From assembly GCF_003807585.1 (NCBI RefSeq), contig NZ_RMBX01000012.1, forward strand, positions 1 to 64,000: 64,000 bases of DNA, read 5' to 3'. Source of the DNA: Chitinophaga barathri. GTDB taxonomy: Bacteria; Bacteroidota; Bacteroidia; Chitinophagales; Chitinophagaceae. This document shows positions 8,277 through 17,177 of the stretch, piece after piece. The position numbers and the translations under genes are program-made. The stretch's first letter is position 1, and every line of letters starts with the position of its first letter. The notes under the pieces are model-generated. The model saw only the letters and a program-made list of their open reading frames with translations, had not been told where the DNA came from and searched no databases.

Positions 8277-8759
8277 ATGAGCAAGTTAAGGATCGGATTA
8301 GGCGTGGATTTTCATCAACTGGTGCCGGACAGGGACTTCTGGCTGGGCGGCGTACTGGTGCCGCATACAAAAGGCGCGCTGGGCCACAGCGATGCGGACG
8401 TGCTGCTGCACGCCATCTGCGACGCGATGCTGGGCGCGGCCAGCCTGGGAGACATCGGGGTACATTTCCCCGATACGGATCAGGCGTATAAAAATATCGA
8501 CAGCAAAATACTGCTGGCCCGCACTACAGAGCTGATAGCGGCCAAAGGCTACAGCGTAGTGAATGTGGATGCGTCGCTCTGCCTGCAGGCACCCAAGATC
8601 AAACCTTATGTGCCCGCCATGCAGGAAGTGATTGCGCAGCACCTGGGCGTGACCGTGGAGGAAGTGTCCATCAAGGCCACGACCACCGAAAAGCTCGGTT
8701 TTGTAGGGCGCGAAGAAGGCGTGGTGGCCTATGCCACCGTGCTGCTGGAAAAGCAATAA
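8277..8759 (+). CDS. ispF: 2-C-methyl-D-erythritol 2,4-cyclodiphosphate synthase
   Basis: 160 residues, the usual size. IspF catalyses the fifth step of the non-mevalonate isoprenoid pathway: it cyclises CDP-methylerythritol 2-phosphate to MEcPP and releases CMP. The zinc ligands are visible as Asp11 and His13 (GVDFHQL) and His45 (DADVLLHAI). The conserved C-terminal ATTTEKLGFVGREEG is intact. The protein is cytoplasmic and forms trimers in known members. It is followed by dut after 32 bp, but dut has its own -7 box, so the two need not be cotranscribed. Confidence 0.95.
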   Translation: MSKLRIGLGVDFHQLVPDRDFWLGGVLVPHTKGALGHSDADVLLHAICDAMLGAASLGDIGVHFPDTDQAYKNIDSKILLARTTELIAAKGYSVVNVDASLCLQAPKIKPYVPAMQEVIAQHLGVTVEEVSIKATTTEKLGFVGREEGVVAYATVLLEKQ

Positions 8760-8779
8760 TTCATTTATAGATAACTAGT

Positions 8780-8787
8780 TACCTTTG
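8780..8787 (+). promoter_or_regulatory. -7 box of dut
   Basis: TACCTTTG ends 4 bp before the dut ATG. An initiation site 4-7 bp after the box would give a leaderless or nearly leaderless mRNA. Confidence 0.6.
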
Positions 8788-8791
8788 TTCA

Positions 8792-9235
8792 ATGGCTGAT
8801 ATTCAAGTAAAGATCATCAATCGCTCGGCAAACCCTTTGCCTTCATACGCCACGGCGGACGCCGCCGGCATGGACCTTCGCGCGAACCTGGAAGCTGCTG
8901 TCACCCTGCAGCCGATGGAGCGCACCCTGGTGCCTACCGGTCTTTTTATGGAACTGCCTTCCGGTTTTGAAGCACAGGTGCGCCCACGCAGCGGCCTCGC
9001 CATTAAACAAGGGCTTACACTGCTGAATACGCCTGGCACGATAGATGCAGATTACAGGGGAGAGATTAAGATCATTATAATTAACCTGTCCGTGGAACCG
9101 CAAACCATCCAGCATGGGGACCGCATTGCCCAAATGGTGATTGCGCCTTTTGTACAGGCTACGCTGGCCGAAGTGCCCGAGCTGAGCGATACGGAAAGAG
9201 GAGCGGGCGGATTTGGCCATACCGGAAAATCCTGA
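8792..9235 (+). CDS. dut: dUTP diphosphatase (dUTPase)
   Basis: 147 residues, typical for trimeric dUTPases. It hydrolyses dUTP to dUMP and pyrophosphate, limiting uracil in DNA and supplying dUMP for thymidylate synthesis. All five family motifs are present in order: [29 protein letters not shown] (with the catalytic Asp), GDRIAQMVI and the C-terminal [12 protein letters not shown] arm. It is followed 2 bp later by the TPR lipoprotein gene, so it heads an operon that continues into envelope genes. This order (dut, TPR, DUF4292, EnvC-like) is one I recall from other Bacteroidota. Confidence 0.96.
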   Translation: MADIQVKIINRSANPLPSYATADAAGMDLRANLEAAVTLQPMERTLVPTGLFMELPSGFEAQVRPRSGLAIKQGLTLLNTPGTIDADYRGEIKIIIINLSVEPQTIQHGDRIAQMVIAPFVQATLAEVPELSDTERGAGGFGHTGKS

Positions 9236-9237
9236 GC

Positions 9238-10977
9238 ATGCGCTTAAGCGGAATATTTATAACTGTCACCGCGTGCCTGATAGCCGCAGCCTGTGGGAAC
9301 ACGAAAAAAGTCGTTTCCACACCCGGCCCCCTGCAACAGGAGGTAATGGCCCAGCGCGCGGACAGCCTGTTTTTCGCCGCGCAGCGTTCCAAAATGCTCG
9401 GCGATTACAAAACAGCGATCACGCAATATTCCGATTATATCCGGCTGAACCGGAACAATCCCACCGTTTATTACGAACTGAGCCGCCTCTTCCTGGAAGT
9501 GCGCAACCCGCAGTACGCGCTTGGTTTCGCACGCCGCGCCGCCGCCATGGACACCTCGAACAAATGGTTCCAGATGGCGCTGGCTGAAGGATATTCCGTC
9601 AACGAAATGTTTGACAGCGCGGCGATCGTATACGACCGCCTGAGCAAACAGGACCCACTGAACGAAGAGCTGCTGTTCAATAAAGGCATTTCGCTCTCCA
9701 AAGCCAGGAACTACTCCGAAGCGCTCCAGGTGTTTGACACGCTGGAAGCCAAGGTGGGCGTGGCCGAAGAGATCATCTTCCAGAAGCAGCGCATTTACCT
9801 GCGGCTGGACATGGTGGACGAAGCAGCCGCCCAGGTGCGGAGGCTGATAGCCCAGGAGCCGGCTGAACTGCGCTATTGGGGCCTGCTGGCGGAGATTTAC
9901 GAATCCGTGGAACGCACCAAAGAAGCCAGGGCCGTCTATGACACCATCCTCACGATGGACCCGAAACATCCGCGGGCGCTGATCGCCATCGCCAACTTCG
10001 AAAAGAAAAACGGCAACGAACCGCAATACCGCGCATACCTGATCAAAGCATTCAGCAACCCGGATTACACGATCGACGAAAAAGTATCTTTCGTATATCC
10101 GTACCTGCAAATGCTGGAGACGGACACGACCAAAAAAGACGAAGGCATCCTGCTTACCAAACTCATTGTGGATTCCCATCCCAATGAGCCGAAGGCATAC
10201 GCGCTACGGGCGGACATGTTCTCCCAGGCGGACATGCCGGATAGCGCCATCGTGAATTACCACAAGTCCATTGCACTGGACAGCACACGCTTCAGCGTAT
10301 GGTACCAGCTGATGTGGCTGTATTCGAGGGCGGACCAGTCGGACTCCCTGCTGCGCGTGAGCGATCATGTGATCACGCAGTTCCCGAAAGAGTTCATGGG
10401 CTATTATTTTAACGGTCTTGCCAACTATTTCAAACAACGGCATGACGCCGCGGCCCGCTCGTTGAACACCGCCCTTGCCATCGGCGGGGAAAAACGTTTC
10501 GTGGGTGATGTGTACGCGCTGCTGGGCGATACTTACCACGCCAGCGGCATGCACGCCCGCAGCGACAGCTGTTACGACATGGTGCTGAGCCTGCGCCCGA
10601 AGGACCATATGGTGATGAACAACTACAGCTATTACCTGTCCATGCGGGGAGACAAGCTGGACAAAGCCGAACAGCTGAGCCGCCGCTCGCTGGAACTGAA
10701 GCCGGAAAGCCCCACCTACATGGATACTTACGCCTGGATATTGTTCCGCCTGGGCCGTTATAAAGAAGCAAAAGTATGGATCGAGAAGGCGCTGCAGAAT
10801 CCTGAAGCGCAGCAGGACCCGGATGTGCTGGAACATTACGGGGATATTCTTTTTAACCTGAACGAAAAAGAAAAAGCTGTTCAGTACTGGCAGCTGGCCA
10901 AGGAAAAAGGAGCGAACTCCAACGGCCTGGCCCGGAAGATAGCAGAGAAACGTTACATCAGAAACATGGACCGGTAA
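9238..10977 (+). CDS. TPR-repeat lipoprotein
   Basis: 579 residues with a lipoprotein signal peptide (lipobox LIAAAC, Cys about residue 19), then tetratricopeptide-like helix pairs over nearly the whole chain, for example around ALGFARRAAAMDTSNKWF and ALAIGGEKRFVGDVYALLG. TPR lipoproteins act as scaffolds at the periplasmic or outer-membrane surface; no enzymatic motif is visible. It starts 2 bp after dut, implying translational coupling, and precedes a DUF4292 lipoprotein and an EnvC-like protein, so a role in envelope assembly is likely but inferred. The partner is unknown. Confidence 0.85.
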   Translation: MRLSGIFITVTACLIAAACGNTKKVVSTPGPLQQEVMAQRADSLFFAAQRSKMLGDYKTAITQYSDYIRLNRNNPTVYYELSRLFLEVRNPQYALGFARRAAAMDTSNKWFQMALAEGYSVNEMFDSAAIVYDRLSKQDPLNEELLFNKGISLSKARNYSEALQVFDTLEAKVGVAEEIIFQKQRIYLRLDMVDEAAAQVRRLIAQEPAELRYWGLLAEIYESVERTKEARAVYDTILTMDPKHPRALIAIANFEKKNGNEPQYRAYLIKAFSNPDYTIDEKVSFVYPYLQMLETDTTKKDEGILLTKLIVDSHPNEPKAYALRADMFSQADMPDSAIVNYHKSIALDSTRFSVWYQLMWLYSRADQSDSLLRVSDHVITQFPKEFMGYYFNGLANYFKQRHDAAARSLNTALAIGGEKRFVGDVYALLGDTYHASGMHARSDSCYDMVLSLRPKDHMVMNNYSYYLSMRGDKLDKAEQLSRRSLELKPESPTYMDTYAWILFRLGRYKEAKVWIEKALQNPEAQQDPDVLEHYGDILFNLNEKEKAVQYWQLAKEKGANSNGLARKIAEKRYIRNMDR

Positions 10978-11019
10978 GTGCGCGCACGTACCGGTAAATT
11001 ATAAACTATTACACGCACA

Positions 11020-11850
11020 ATGAAGCCAAAAGCAGTACTACAGCTTGTTACATGTCTTGCCAGCCTGGCCCTGTTCAGCTGCCGCTCCACGAAGATCACG
11101 CGCGCCACTTTTCCTTCAGACACCACGGCATCGCGTACCGCGGACTCCGCCGGTAGTGAAAAAGACCTTGCCCTTGCCAGGAGCATTCATGAAAAAGTGA
11201 CTGCCAACCGCCTGGAATACAAGACCTTTTCAGCCGAAATGAAAATGGACTACGAGGACGACAAGGGGAAAAAAATGAACAACCTTGGCGTGAACGTGCG
11301 TATGCAATACGACAGCATCATCTGGATCCGCGTATCCGGCCCGCTGAACGTGGAAGGCGCGCGTATACTCGTTACAAAGGACAGCATCAAGATCATCAAC
11401 AAGATGGAAGGCACCGTCACCCTCCGCAGCGTGAGCGAAGGGAAGGAACTGCTGAAGATGGACCTGAGCCTGGCAGCCCTGCAGGACCTGATCGTGGGCA
11501 ACCCCGTATTCCTGTCCGATTCCATCAGCAATATCGTGAGCACTCCGTCCATCATTTCTTTTACGTCCTTACAGCCCGAGCTGGTAAGTATGTTTAATGT
11601 ATTTGCGGACGACTTCCTGATACAACAATGCAAGATCACCGAAAAAGACAGCACCCGCCCCGATCCCCGCGTGGTGGAGCTGACCTACGGCGATCACAAA
11701 CCCGTGGAGAATAAAAAAATGGCCTTCCAGCGGAAAATATACGTGGAAGAAAAGAACGTGGTGAAAGTGGCATTGGATTTCAAGAAGATGGAACTGAACA
11801 AACCGCTGACTTTCCCCTTTGCCATTCCTCCATCCTACACCCGTCAGTAA
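11020..11850 (+). CDS. DUF4292 family lipoprotein
   Basis: 276 residues with a lipobox LALFSC (Cys about residue 21). The body is strand-rich and matches the DUF4292 family of Bacteroidota, thought to have a LolA/LolB-like half-barrel that could carry lipids or lipoproteins; this is fold-level inference. Characteristic stretches are FSAEMKMDYEDDKGKKMNN and IWIRVSGPLNVEGARILVT. It lies 42 bp after the TPR gene and 47 bp before the EnvC-like gene, all in one direction, suggesting a single envelope-biogenesis operon. No catalytic residues are recognised. Confidence 0.82.
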   Translation: MKPKAVLQLVTCLASLALFSCRSTKITRATFPSDTTASRTADSAGSEKDLALARSIHEKVTANRLEYKTFSAEMKMDYEDDKGKKMNNLGVNVRMQYDSIIWIRVSGPLNVEGARILVTKDSIKIINKMEGTVTLRSVSEGKELLKMDLSLAALQDLIVGNPVFLSDSISNIVSTPSIISFTSLQPELVSMFNVFADDFLIQQCKITEKDSTRPDPRVVELTYGDHKPVENKKMAFQRKIYVEEKNVVKVALDFKKMELNKPLTFPFAIPPSYTRQ

Positions 11851-11897
11851 ACAATTTCGTTGTATATTTAACGTTATAATCATCACTAAATAGCAAT

Positions 11898-13337
11898 ATG
11901 GTGCAATTGAAAAAGTTTATCCCTGTTTTGTTGTTGGCGCTGGCCCTCATGCCCGTAATGCTGCATGCGCAAAACCAACCTTCGCGGGAGGAACTGGAGA
12001 AGAGAAAGCGCGAGCTGCAAAAGGAAATGGAGGAAGCGCAGGCTATTTTGAAAGAGACGAAAAAAACCAGTAAAGAAAGCCTGGGCCAGCTGCGCGCCCT
12101 CCGCAACAAGATTGACGTGCGCAGCAAAATGATCCGGAATATCAACGAAGAGATCAACTTCATCAATGGCGACATCAACAACGCCCTGCGCGATGTGAAG
12201 ACCCTGCAAAACGACCTGGACACGCTCAAGCAACAATACGCCCAACTGATCGTAGCCGCGTACAAAAACCGCAGCTCCTATGCGTTGATGAACTTCATCT
12301 TTTCCGCCGAAAGTTTTAACGAAGCGATCAAACGTTACCAGTACCTCAAACAATACCGGGACTTCCGCCGCCGCCAGGCAGACAATATCATCGAAACACA
12401 AACACAGCTGCAAACGAAGGTGAAGAACCTCCAGGATCAGCGAGTGAAACGTTCCGTTACACTCAAAACCGAGCAGGAAGAACGCGCCACCCTCGAAAAA
12501 GACCGCAAGGAAAAAGATGAAGTGGTAGCCAAGCTGAAAGGCCGTGAAAAAGAACTGCTGGCGGACATCAGCCAGAAACAGAAAGACCAGAAAAAGATAC
12601 AGGACCTGATCCGCTCCGTGATCCGGAAAGAAATAGAAGCCGCCCGTAAAAAGGCGGAAGCCGAAGAGCTGGCCCGTAAAAAGGCCGCCGAAGCAGAACG
12701 CAAACGCAGAGAAGAGGAAAGACAGCGCGCACTCGCCGCAGCAAGGGAAGCCGCCAAAGCTGCCGCCGCGAACAATGCAGCCAACAACACAGCCGCCGCC
12801 AGCCAGCCTTCAGCGCCAGCCCCCCCTCCCAAACCGGAGCCAGAGGCCCCTGCCCCCGCAGCCAAATCTTCCCGTGTATACAACGTACTGGAAGCATCCC
12901 CCGAAGCTGCCGCACTTTCAGAAAAATTTGAAGACAACAAAGGCAGGCTTCCCTGGCCGGTGGAATCAGGGATGATCATCGGGTTTTTCGGGAAACAGAA
13001 AATGGTCGATATCGATAAAGTAGTGGAAGAAAATGACGGGATGATTTTCGCCACCCGCAAAGGCGGCAGCGTAAAAGCTATTTTTGAAGGAGAAGTAAGG
13101 GTGGTAATGGCGATCCCTGGTGGTGGTTATTCCATCCTGGTGAAACATGGCCAGTACTTCACCAACTATGTGGGCATGCAATCCTTCACTGTTAAATCCG
13201 GGCAGAAAATAAGCACCGGCCAGGTGATAGGCACCGCCAAAACAAATGAAGAAGAAAGCGCCGGCACCGTGGAAGTACAGATCTACAAACTGGATAAGTT
13301 GCAGAACACCAATCTCTGGATACCTAACCGCAGATAG
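11898..13337 (+). CDS. EnvC-like murein hydrolase activator, degenerate LytM domain
   Basis: 479 residues: signal peptide ending near MLHAQ, a long coiled coil (about 30-250, rich in Glu/Lys/Arg heptads), an Ala/Pro-rich linker (about 270-325) and a C-terminal M23/LytM domain (about 340-479). The LytM zinc ligands are not conserved. The usual H-x3-D region reads EENDGMIFATRKG and the final HxH position reads TVEVQIYK; only the KHG motif remains. By analogy with EnvC it should be a non-catalytic activator of amidases that split septal peptidoglycan. It closes the dut-TPR-DUF4292 operon and is followed by a strong bidirectional terminator. Annotation as an active M23 endopeptidase would be misleading. 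Confidence 0.87.
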   Translation: MVQLKKFIPVLLLALALMPVMLHAQNQPSREELEKRKRELQKEMEEAQAILKETKKTSKESLGQLRALRNKIDVRSKMIRNINEEINFINGDINNALRDVKTLQNDLDTLKQQYAQLIVAAYKNRSSYALMNFIFSAESFNEAIKRYQYLKQYRDFRRRQADNIIETQTQLQTKVKNLQDQRVKRSVTLKTEQEERATLEKDRKEKDEVVAKLKGREKELLADISQKQKDQKKIQDLIRSVIRKEIEAARKKAEAEELARKKAAEAERKRREEERQRALAAAREAAKAAAANNAANNTAAASQPSAPAPPPKPEPEAPAPAAKSSRVYNVLEASPEAAALSEKFEDNKGRLPWPVESGMIIGFFGKQKMVDIDKVVEENDGMIFATRKGGSVKAIFEGEVRVVMAIPGGGYSILVKHGQYFTNYVGMQSFTVKSGQKISTGQVIGTAKTNEEESAGTVEVQIYKLDKLQNTNLWIPNRR

Positions 13338-13353
13338 GGTGATTTGACAAGAT

Positions 13354-13393
13354 AAAAAAAGGCGTCCCGAAGCTTTCGGGACGCCTTTTTTAT
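13354..13393. terminator. Bidirectional terminator between envC-like gene and bshA
   Basis: A-run, stem GGCGTCCCGAA / TTCGGGACGCC (13361-13384) with a 2-nt loop centre, then a T-run. It serves the plus-strand operon and the convergent minus-strand bshA. Confidence 0.92.
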
Positions 13394-13407
13394 TTGACCG
13401 GGGCCGG

Positions 13408-14544
13408 TTATTTCACCAGCGCCGCTTGTAATACATTGTCGTACAAAGCCTCATACTGCGGTATGATATTGTCGATGTGAAAGCGGGAGGCTTGCTCCAG
13501 CGCACCTTTGCGCAGCTGGGCCAGCAGGTTGTCATCTTTCAGGATGGCGATGGCATGGGCCGCCATCTGGTCCACATCGCCCACGGGGCTGCTGTAGCCG
13601 GTCACACCGTCGATATTGATCTCGGGAAGCCCGCCCGCGTTCGAACTCAGTACCGGTACCTGTGAAGCCATGGCTTCCAGCGCGGCAAGGCCGAAGCTCT
13701 CGTATTCGGAGGGCAGGATAAAGAGGTCGCTGATGGACATGACATCTTCCAGCTGCTCCTGTTTCCCGACAAAACGGATATCGTCGCAGAGGCCCAGCTC
13801 GCGGCAGAGGCATTCGATGGAAGGCCTGTCCGGCCCGTCACCTACCAGCAATAATTTAGCCGGCATCACGTCGCGCACCTGCTTGAATACTTTCACCACA
13901 TCCGGTACACGTTTCACTTTGCGGAAGTTGGACACGTGCAGGAGGATCTTCTCCCCGTTAGGCGCCACGGCCTGGCGGAAGTGCGGAAGGTCTTTCCGTG
14001 CAAAACGCGCCGTATCCACGAAGTTGTAGATCACGGAGATATCCTTTTCGATAGGGAATGACTTAAACGTTTCTTCCCGCAGGTTGTGGGATACCGCGGT
14101 AATGGCGTCGGACTCGTTGATCGAGAAAGTAACCACCGGGGCATAGGTTTTATCCTTGCCTACCAGCGTGATGTCCGTACCATGTAAGGTGGTGATGAAA
14201 GGTATGTACCTGCCGTGTTTGGCCACGATCTGCTGCGCCATATATGCCGTGGAGGCGTGGGGAATGGCATAGTGTACATGTAAAAGGTCTAATTTCTGGT
14301 TCAGGATCACGTCCACCATCGTGCTGCTCAGGGCGCTTTCATAAGGAGGAAAGTCGAACAGCGGATATGTGGGAACCTGTACTTCATGATAAAAAATGTT
14401 GGCGTGGAAGCCATTGAGGCGAACGGGTTGCTGGTAGGTGATAAAATGTACCATATGCCCTTTGTCCGCCAGCGCTTTCCCTAATTCTGTAGCCAACACA
14501 CCGCTACCCCCGTAAGTAGGATAGCAAACTATTCCAATGCGCAT
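13408..14544 (-). CDS. bshA: N-acetyl-alpha-D-glucosaminyl L-malate synthase BshA
   Basis: 378 residues, matching the family length. BshA is a GT4 glycosyltransferase that joins UDP-GlcNAc to L-malate, the first step of bacillithiol synthesis. The N-terminal sequence MRIGIVCYPTYGGSGVLATE and the segment HVHYAIPHASTAY are diagnostic. The retaining GT4 signature E-x7-E appears in PSEYESFGLAALEAM, followed by PVLSSNAGGLPEI. The protein is cytoplasmic. bshB and bshC are not in this window. The gene stands alone, convergent with the EnvC-like gene and divergent from the M28 peptidase. A near-match -7 box (TACCTTAG on the minus strand) lies about 30 bp upstream. Confidence 0.94.
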   Translation of the reverse strand: MRIGIVCYPTYGGSGVLATELGKALADKGHMVHFITYQQPVRLNGFHANIFYHEVQVPTYPLFDFPPYESALSSTMVDVILNQKLDLLHVHYAIPHASTAYMAQQIVAKHGRYIPFITTLHGTDITLVGKDKTYAPVVTFSINESDAITAVSHNLREETFKSFPIEKDISVIYNFVDTARFARKDLPHFRQAVAPNGEKILLHVSNFRKVKRVPDVVKVFKQVRDVMPAKLLLVGDGPDRPSIECLCRELGLCDDIRFVGKQEQLEDVMSISDLFILPSEYESFGLAALEAMASQVPVLSSNAGGLPEINIDGVTGYSSPVGDVDQMAAHAIAILKDDNLLAQLRKGALEQASRFHIDNIIPQYEALYDNVLQAALVK

Positions 14545-14623
14545 CCCTGTTGTGGTTTTTATGAGTTGCTAAGGTACATATTTTAAAATTAGTTAGCTTT
14601 AAAGCCAAATCGAGATCCTTACA

Positions 14624-15997
14624 ATGAGAAAGCCAATTTTAGTACTCCTGGCCTGCTGTGCGGCACAGTTTTCCTTTGCGCAGCAGGACGATTCCACCAC
14701 GCTCCGCCGCCTGGCGGATGAGGTGCTGACGAACGGAAAAGCCTATGACAACCTGCGTGTGCTGACCAAGACCATTGGCGGCCGGCTGGCCGGAAGCCCG
14801 CAGATGGTAAAAGCCGAAAAGTGGGGCGAAGCCGCGCTGAAAGCAGCAGGCGCGGATAAGGTCTATACCCAGGAATGTATGGTGCCGCATTGGGTCCGCG
14901 GTGAAAAGGAGCAGGCGCGCATCATCAGCAACCGCCGCGACTATGTGGCTCCGCTGAATATCATCGCCCTGGGCAACTCTGTAGGCACCGGTGCCAAAGG
15001 CGTTACGGCCCCCGTCCTGGAGATCAATTCATTTGAAGAACTGGAAGAAAAGAAGGACCTGGTGAAGGGGAAAATCGTGTTCTACAACTATAAATTTAAC
15101 CCAAAATTCATCAAAACATTCCGTTCCTACGGCGATGCGGTACGCTTCCGCAGCCAGGGCCCCAGTCGTGCATCCAAATACGGCGCGCTGGCTATCGTGG
15201 TGCGTTCCATGAGCCACAGCACGGACAATCATCCGCATACGGGCGGCACCCGGTACAACGATTCTTTTCCAAAGATCGCCGCAGTGGCCATTGGTCTGAA
15301 AGACGCGGAAGTACTCAGCAAACGCATCACGAACGACCCTTCCATGAAACTCTTCCTGCGCACCACCTGCCAGATGCTGCCCGATACCATCGGCCATAAT
15401 ATCATCGGCGAGCTGCGCGGCTCCGAGTTCCCGGACGAATACATCACCGTAGGCGGCCACCTGGATGCCTGGGACAATACCGAAGGCGCGCACGATGACG
15501 GCACCGGCTGCGTGCAGAGCATCGAGATCATCCGTGCCTACAAAGCTCTCGGCATCCGCCCGAAACGCACCATCCGCGTGGTACTGTTCGCCAATGAAGA
15601 GAACGGCCTGCGCGGCGGCAGCAAATATGCGGAACAGGCCAAAGCCAACAATGAAAAACACCTCTTCGCCCTGGAAAGTGACGCGGGCGGCTTCACGCCC
15701 CGTGGGTTTATCATGGATATGAGCGATGCGCAGCGCAACAAGATCAAAAGCTGGCTACCGCTTTTCCTGCCTTATGGGCTGTATGATTTCGACGAAGTAG
15801 GCGGCGGAGCGGACATCGGCCCGCTGCACAACCTGCTGGGCACCCCCATGGCTGAACTTTCTCCCGACTCACAACGTTATTTTGATATTCACCATGCCGC
15901 TTCAGATGTATTTGAAGCCGTGAACAAGCGGGAGCTTGAACTGGGCGCCGTAGGAATGGGCGCGCTGGTATACCTCGTAGATAAATACGGTTTATAA
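14624..15997 (+). CDS. Secreted M28-family zinc peptidase (carboxypeptidase Q-like)
   Basis: 457 residues with a signal peptide ending near QFSFAQ. A PA-type insert (about 120-230) precedes the M28 catalytic core. The dinuclear zinc ligands are visible: His in VGGHLDAWD, Asp in GAHDDGTG, the Glu pair in ANEENGLRGG, Asp in LESDAGG and His in YFDIHHAASD. Relatives of plasma glutamate carboxypeptidase act as exopeptidases on peptides; the exact substrate cannot be read from sequence. It is probably periplasmic or exported. It is followed 7 bp later by a small membrane-anchored protein, so both are likely cotranscribed up to the terminator at 16421. Confidence 0.9.
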   Translation: MRKPILVLLACCAAQFSFAQQDDSTTLRRLADEVLTNGKAYDNLRVLTKTIGGRLAGSPQMVKAEKWGEAALKAAGADKVYTQECMVPHWVRGEKEQARIISNRRDYVAPLNIIALGNSVGTGAKGVTAPVLEINSFEELEEKKDLVKGKIVFYNYKFNPKFIKTFRSYGDAVRFRSQGPSRASKYGALAIVVRSMSHSTDNHPHTGGTRYNDSFPKIAAVAIGLKDAEVLSKRITNDPSMKLFLRTTCQMLPDTIGHNIIGELRGSEFPDEYITVGGHLDAWDNTEGAHDDGTGCVQSIEIIRAYKALGIRPKRTIRVVLFANEENGLRGGSKYAEQAKANNEKHLFALESDAGGFTPRGFIMDMSDAQRNKIKSWLPLFLPYGLYDFDEVGGGADIGPLHNLLGTPMAELSPDSQRYFDIHHAASDVFEAVNKRELELGAVGMGALVYLVDKYGL

Positions 15998-16004
15998 TTT
16001 AACT

Positions 16005-16400
16005 ATGAAAAGATTTATTCTCGTAATCGTTGCAGTGCTGCTGCTCATTTTTGGGGTCTTTTTTGTGATCCGTTATTATTTCGTATTCGGGCGCGGCACC
16101 AAGGCCGGGGAACTGAACTTTTTTGTGCAGAAAGGATACGTCTGGAAAACTTACGAAGGCCGCCTGATACAGACCGGTTTCAAACCCCAGAACATGGGCG
16201 GGGTGCAGTCCAACGAATTCCAGTTTTCCGTGACCAGCGAAAAAGTGGCCGCACAGCTGATGGCGGCCAGCGGCAAAACGCTGGAGCTGCATTATAAGGA
16301 ATACCTGGGCGCGCTTCCCTGGCGCGGTTATAGCAACTTTATCGTGGACAGCGTATTGTCTGTAACCGATCCGGCTACGGGGAAAAAGGTGCCTTTTTAG
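16005..16400 (+). CDS. Small membrane-anchored conserved protein
   Basis: 131 residues with one N-terminal membrane segment (about 3-26, rich in Ile/Val/Leu/Phe) and a soluble domain of about 100 residues containing GVQSNEFQFSVTSEKVA and LHYKEYLGALPWRGYS. Similar Bacteroidota proteins have sometimes been labelled 6-phosphogluconate dehydrogenase, but no Rossmann motif or substrate-binding residues are present, so I would not use that name. It follows the M28 peptidase by 7 bp. Function unknown; the soluble part probably lies in the periplasm. Confidence 0.75.
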   Translation: MKRFILVIVAVLLLIFGVFFVIRYYFVFGRGTKAGELNFFVQKGYVWKTYEGRLIQTGFKPQNMGGVQSNEFQFSVTSEKVAAQLMAASGKTLELHYKEYLGALPWRGYSNFIVDSVLSVTDPATGKKVPF

Positions 16401-16420
16401 GATAATGATCTTTCAAAATA

Positions 16421-16449
16421 AAAGCCGGGCTGTATGGCAGCCCGGCTTT
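16421..16449. terminator. Bidirectional terminator
   Basis: Stem AAAGCCGGGCTG / CAGCCCGGCTTT with a 5-nt loop, flanked by A- and T-rich ends, between the converging small membrane protein and methyltransferase genes. Confidence 0.9.
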
Positions 16450-16475
16450 GTTATTGATAAAGTAAAATGATGGGA

Positions 16476-17090
16476 TCAGTTGTGCTTTGTTTTGAAGCTG
16501 CAGAAAGTAAAATTCTGCATTGTCTTAAAAGGCGTTACATGGTCTTCAGTAATGCACCTGATTTTGGTAAATCCTTCAGAAAGCCGCTCCTGCAAATCTT
16601 CTTCGTTATACTGCCTGATCTCAAGGCCGCTGCACTTCGTAGGCCCATCATGCGAAAAGGTGCCAATGGTAAGAAAACCATTCACGGAAAGCCGGGCAAT
16701 CTCCAGGTATTTTTCGATCTGTTGATCTGAGGTCAGAAAATGAAATGTAGCCCGGTCGTGCCAGAGATCATAACGCTTAGACGGCTTAAAGTCCGTAATG
16801 TCCGAAACGATCCAGGTTACCTTGCCGGCCTGCGCCCCTAATCTATCCTGAGCCCTTTGCAAGGCCTGCGCTGAGATGTCCAGAACGGTAATATCCTGGA
16901 AGTCTTCCTGTAACAGGAAATCTACCAGCTTGCTGTCGCCTCCTCCTATATCAATGATGTTCGCGTTTTTTGGGAGATTAAATTCCCGGATAAAGGCCAG
17001 GGAGGTTTCCGGAACTTCCTGGGTCCAGCTTACCTCATGAGGTTGTTTTTCGGTGTAGACTTTCTCCCAATGCTGTTTGTTGGTCATCAT
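16476..17090 (-). CDS. Class I SAM-dependent methyltransferase
   Basis: About 204 residues. The Rossmann methyltransferase motif I is clear (NIIDIGGGDSKLVDFLL, about 45-60), followed by the acidic motif II (DITVLDIS) and the motif around SDITDF. The family resembles small-molecule methyltransferases; the substrate cannot be named. I use the ATG at 17090 rather than an in-frame GTG three bases earlier, because a -7 box lies 17 bp upstream. The protein is cytoplasmic. It is transcribed separately from the RsmI-like gene behind it. Confidence 0.85.
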   Translation of the reverse strand: MMTNKQHWEKVYTEKQPHEVSWTQEVPETSLAFIREFNLPKNANIIDIGGGDSKLVDFLLQEDFQDITVLDISAQALQRAQDRLGAQAGKVTWIVSDITDFKPSKRYDLWHDRATFHFLTSDQQIEKYLEIARLSVNGFLTIGTFSHDGPTKCSGLEIRQYNEEDLQERLSEGFTKIRCITEDHVTPFKTMQNFTFCSFKTKHN

Positions 17091-17106
17091 CACAAAGAAT
17101 TTTAAA

Positions 17107-17114
17107 CAAAGTTA
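17107..17114 (-). promoter_or_regulatory. -7 box of the methyltransferase gene
   Basis: The minus strand reads TAACTTTG, an exact TAnnTTTG match, 16-19 bp before the start codon. Confidence 0.6.
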
Positions 17115-17177
17115 CCTGATAAAATGGGGAACTGTGTGCTCAGCATTCAACTGTTGCAAAATATGCAAGGGTTCAAT

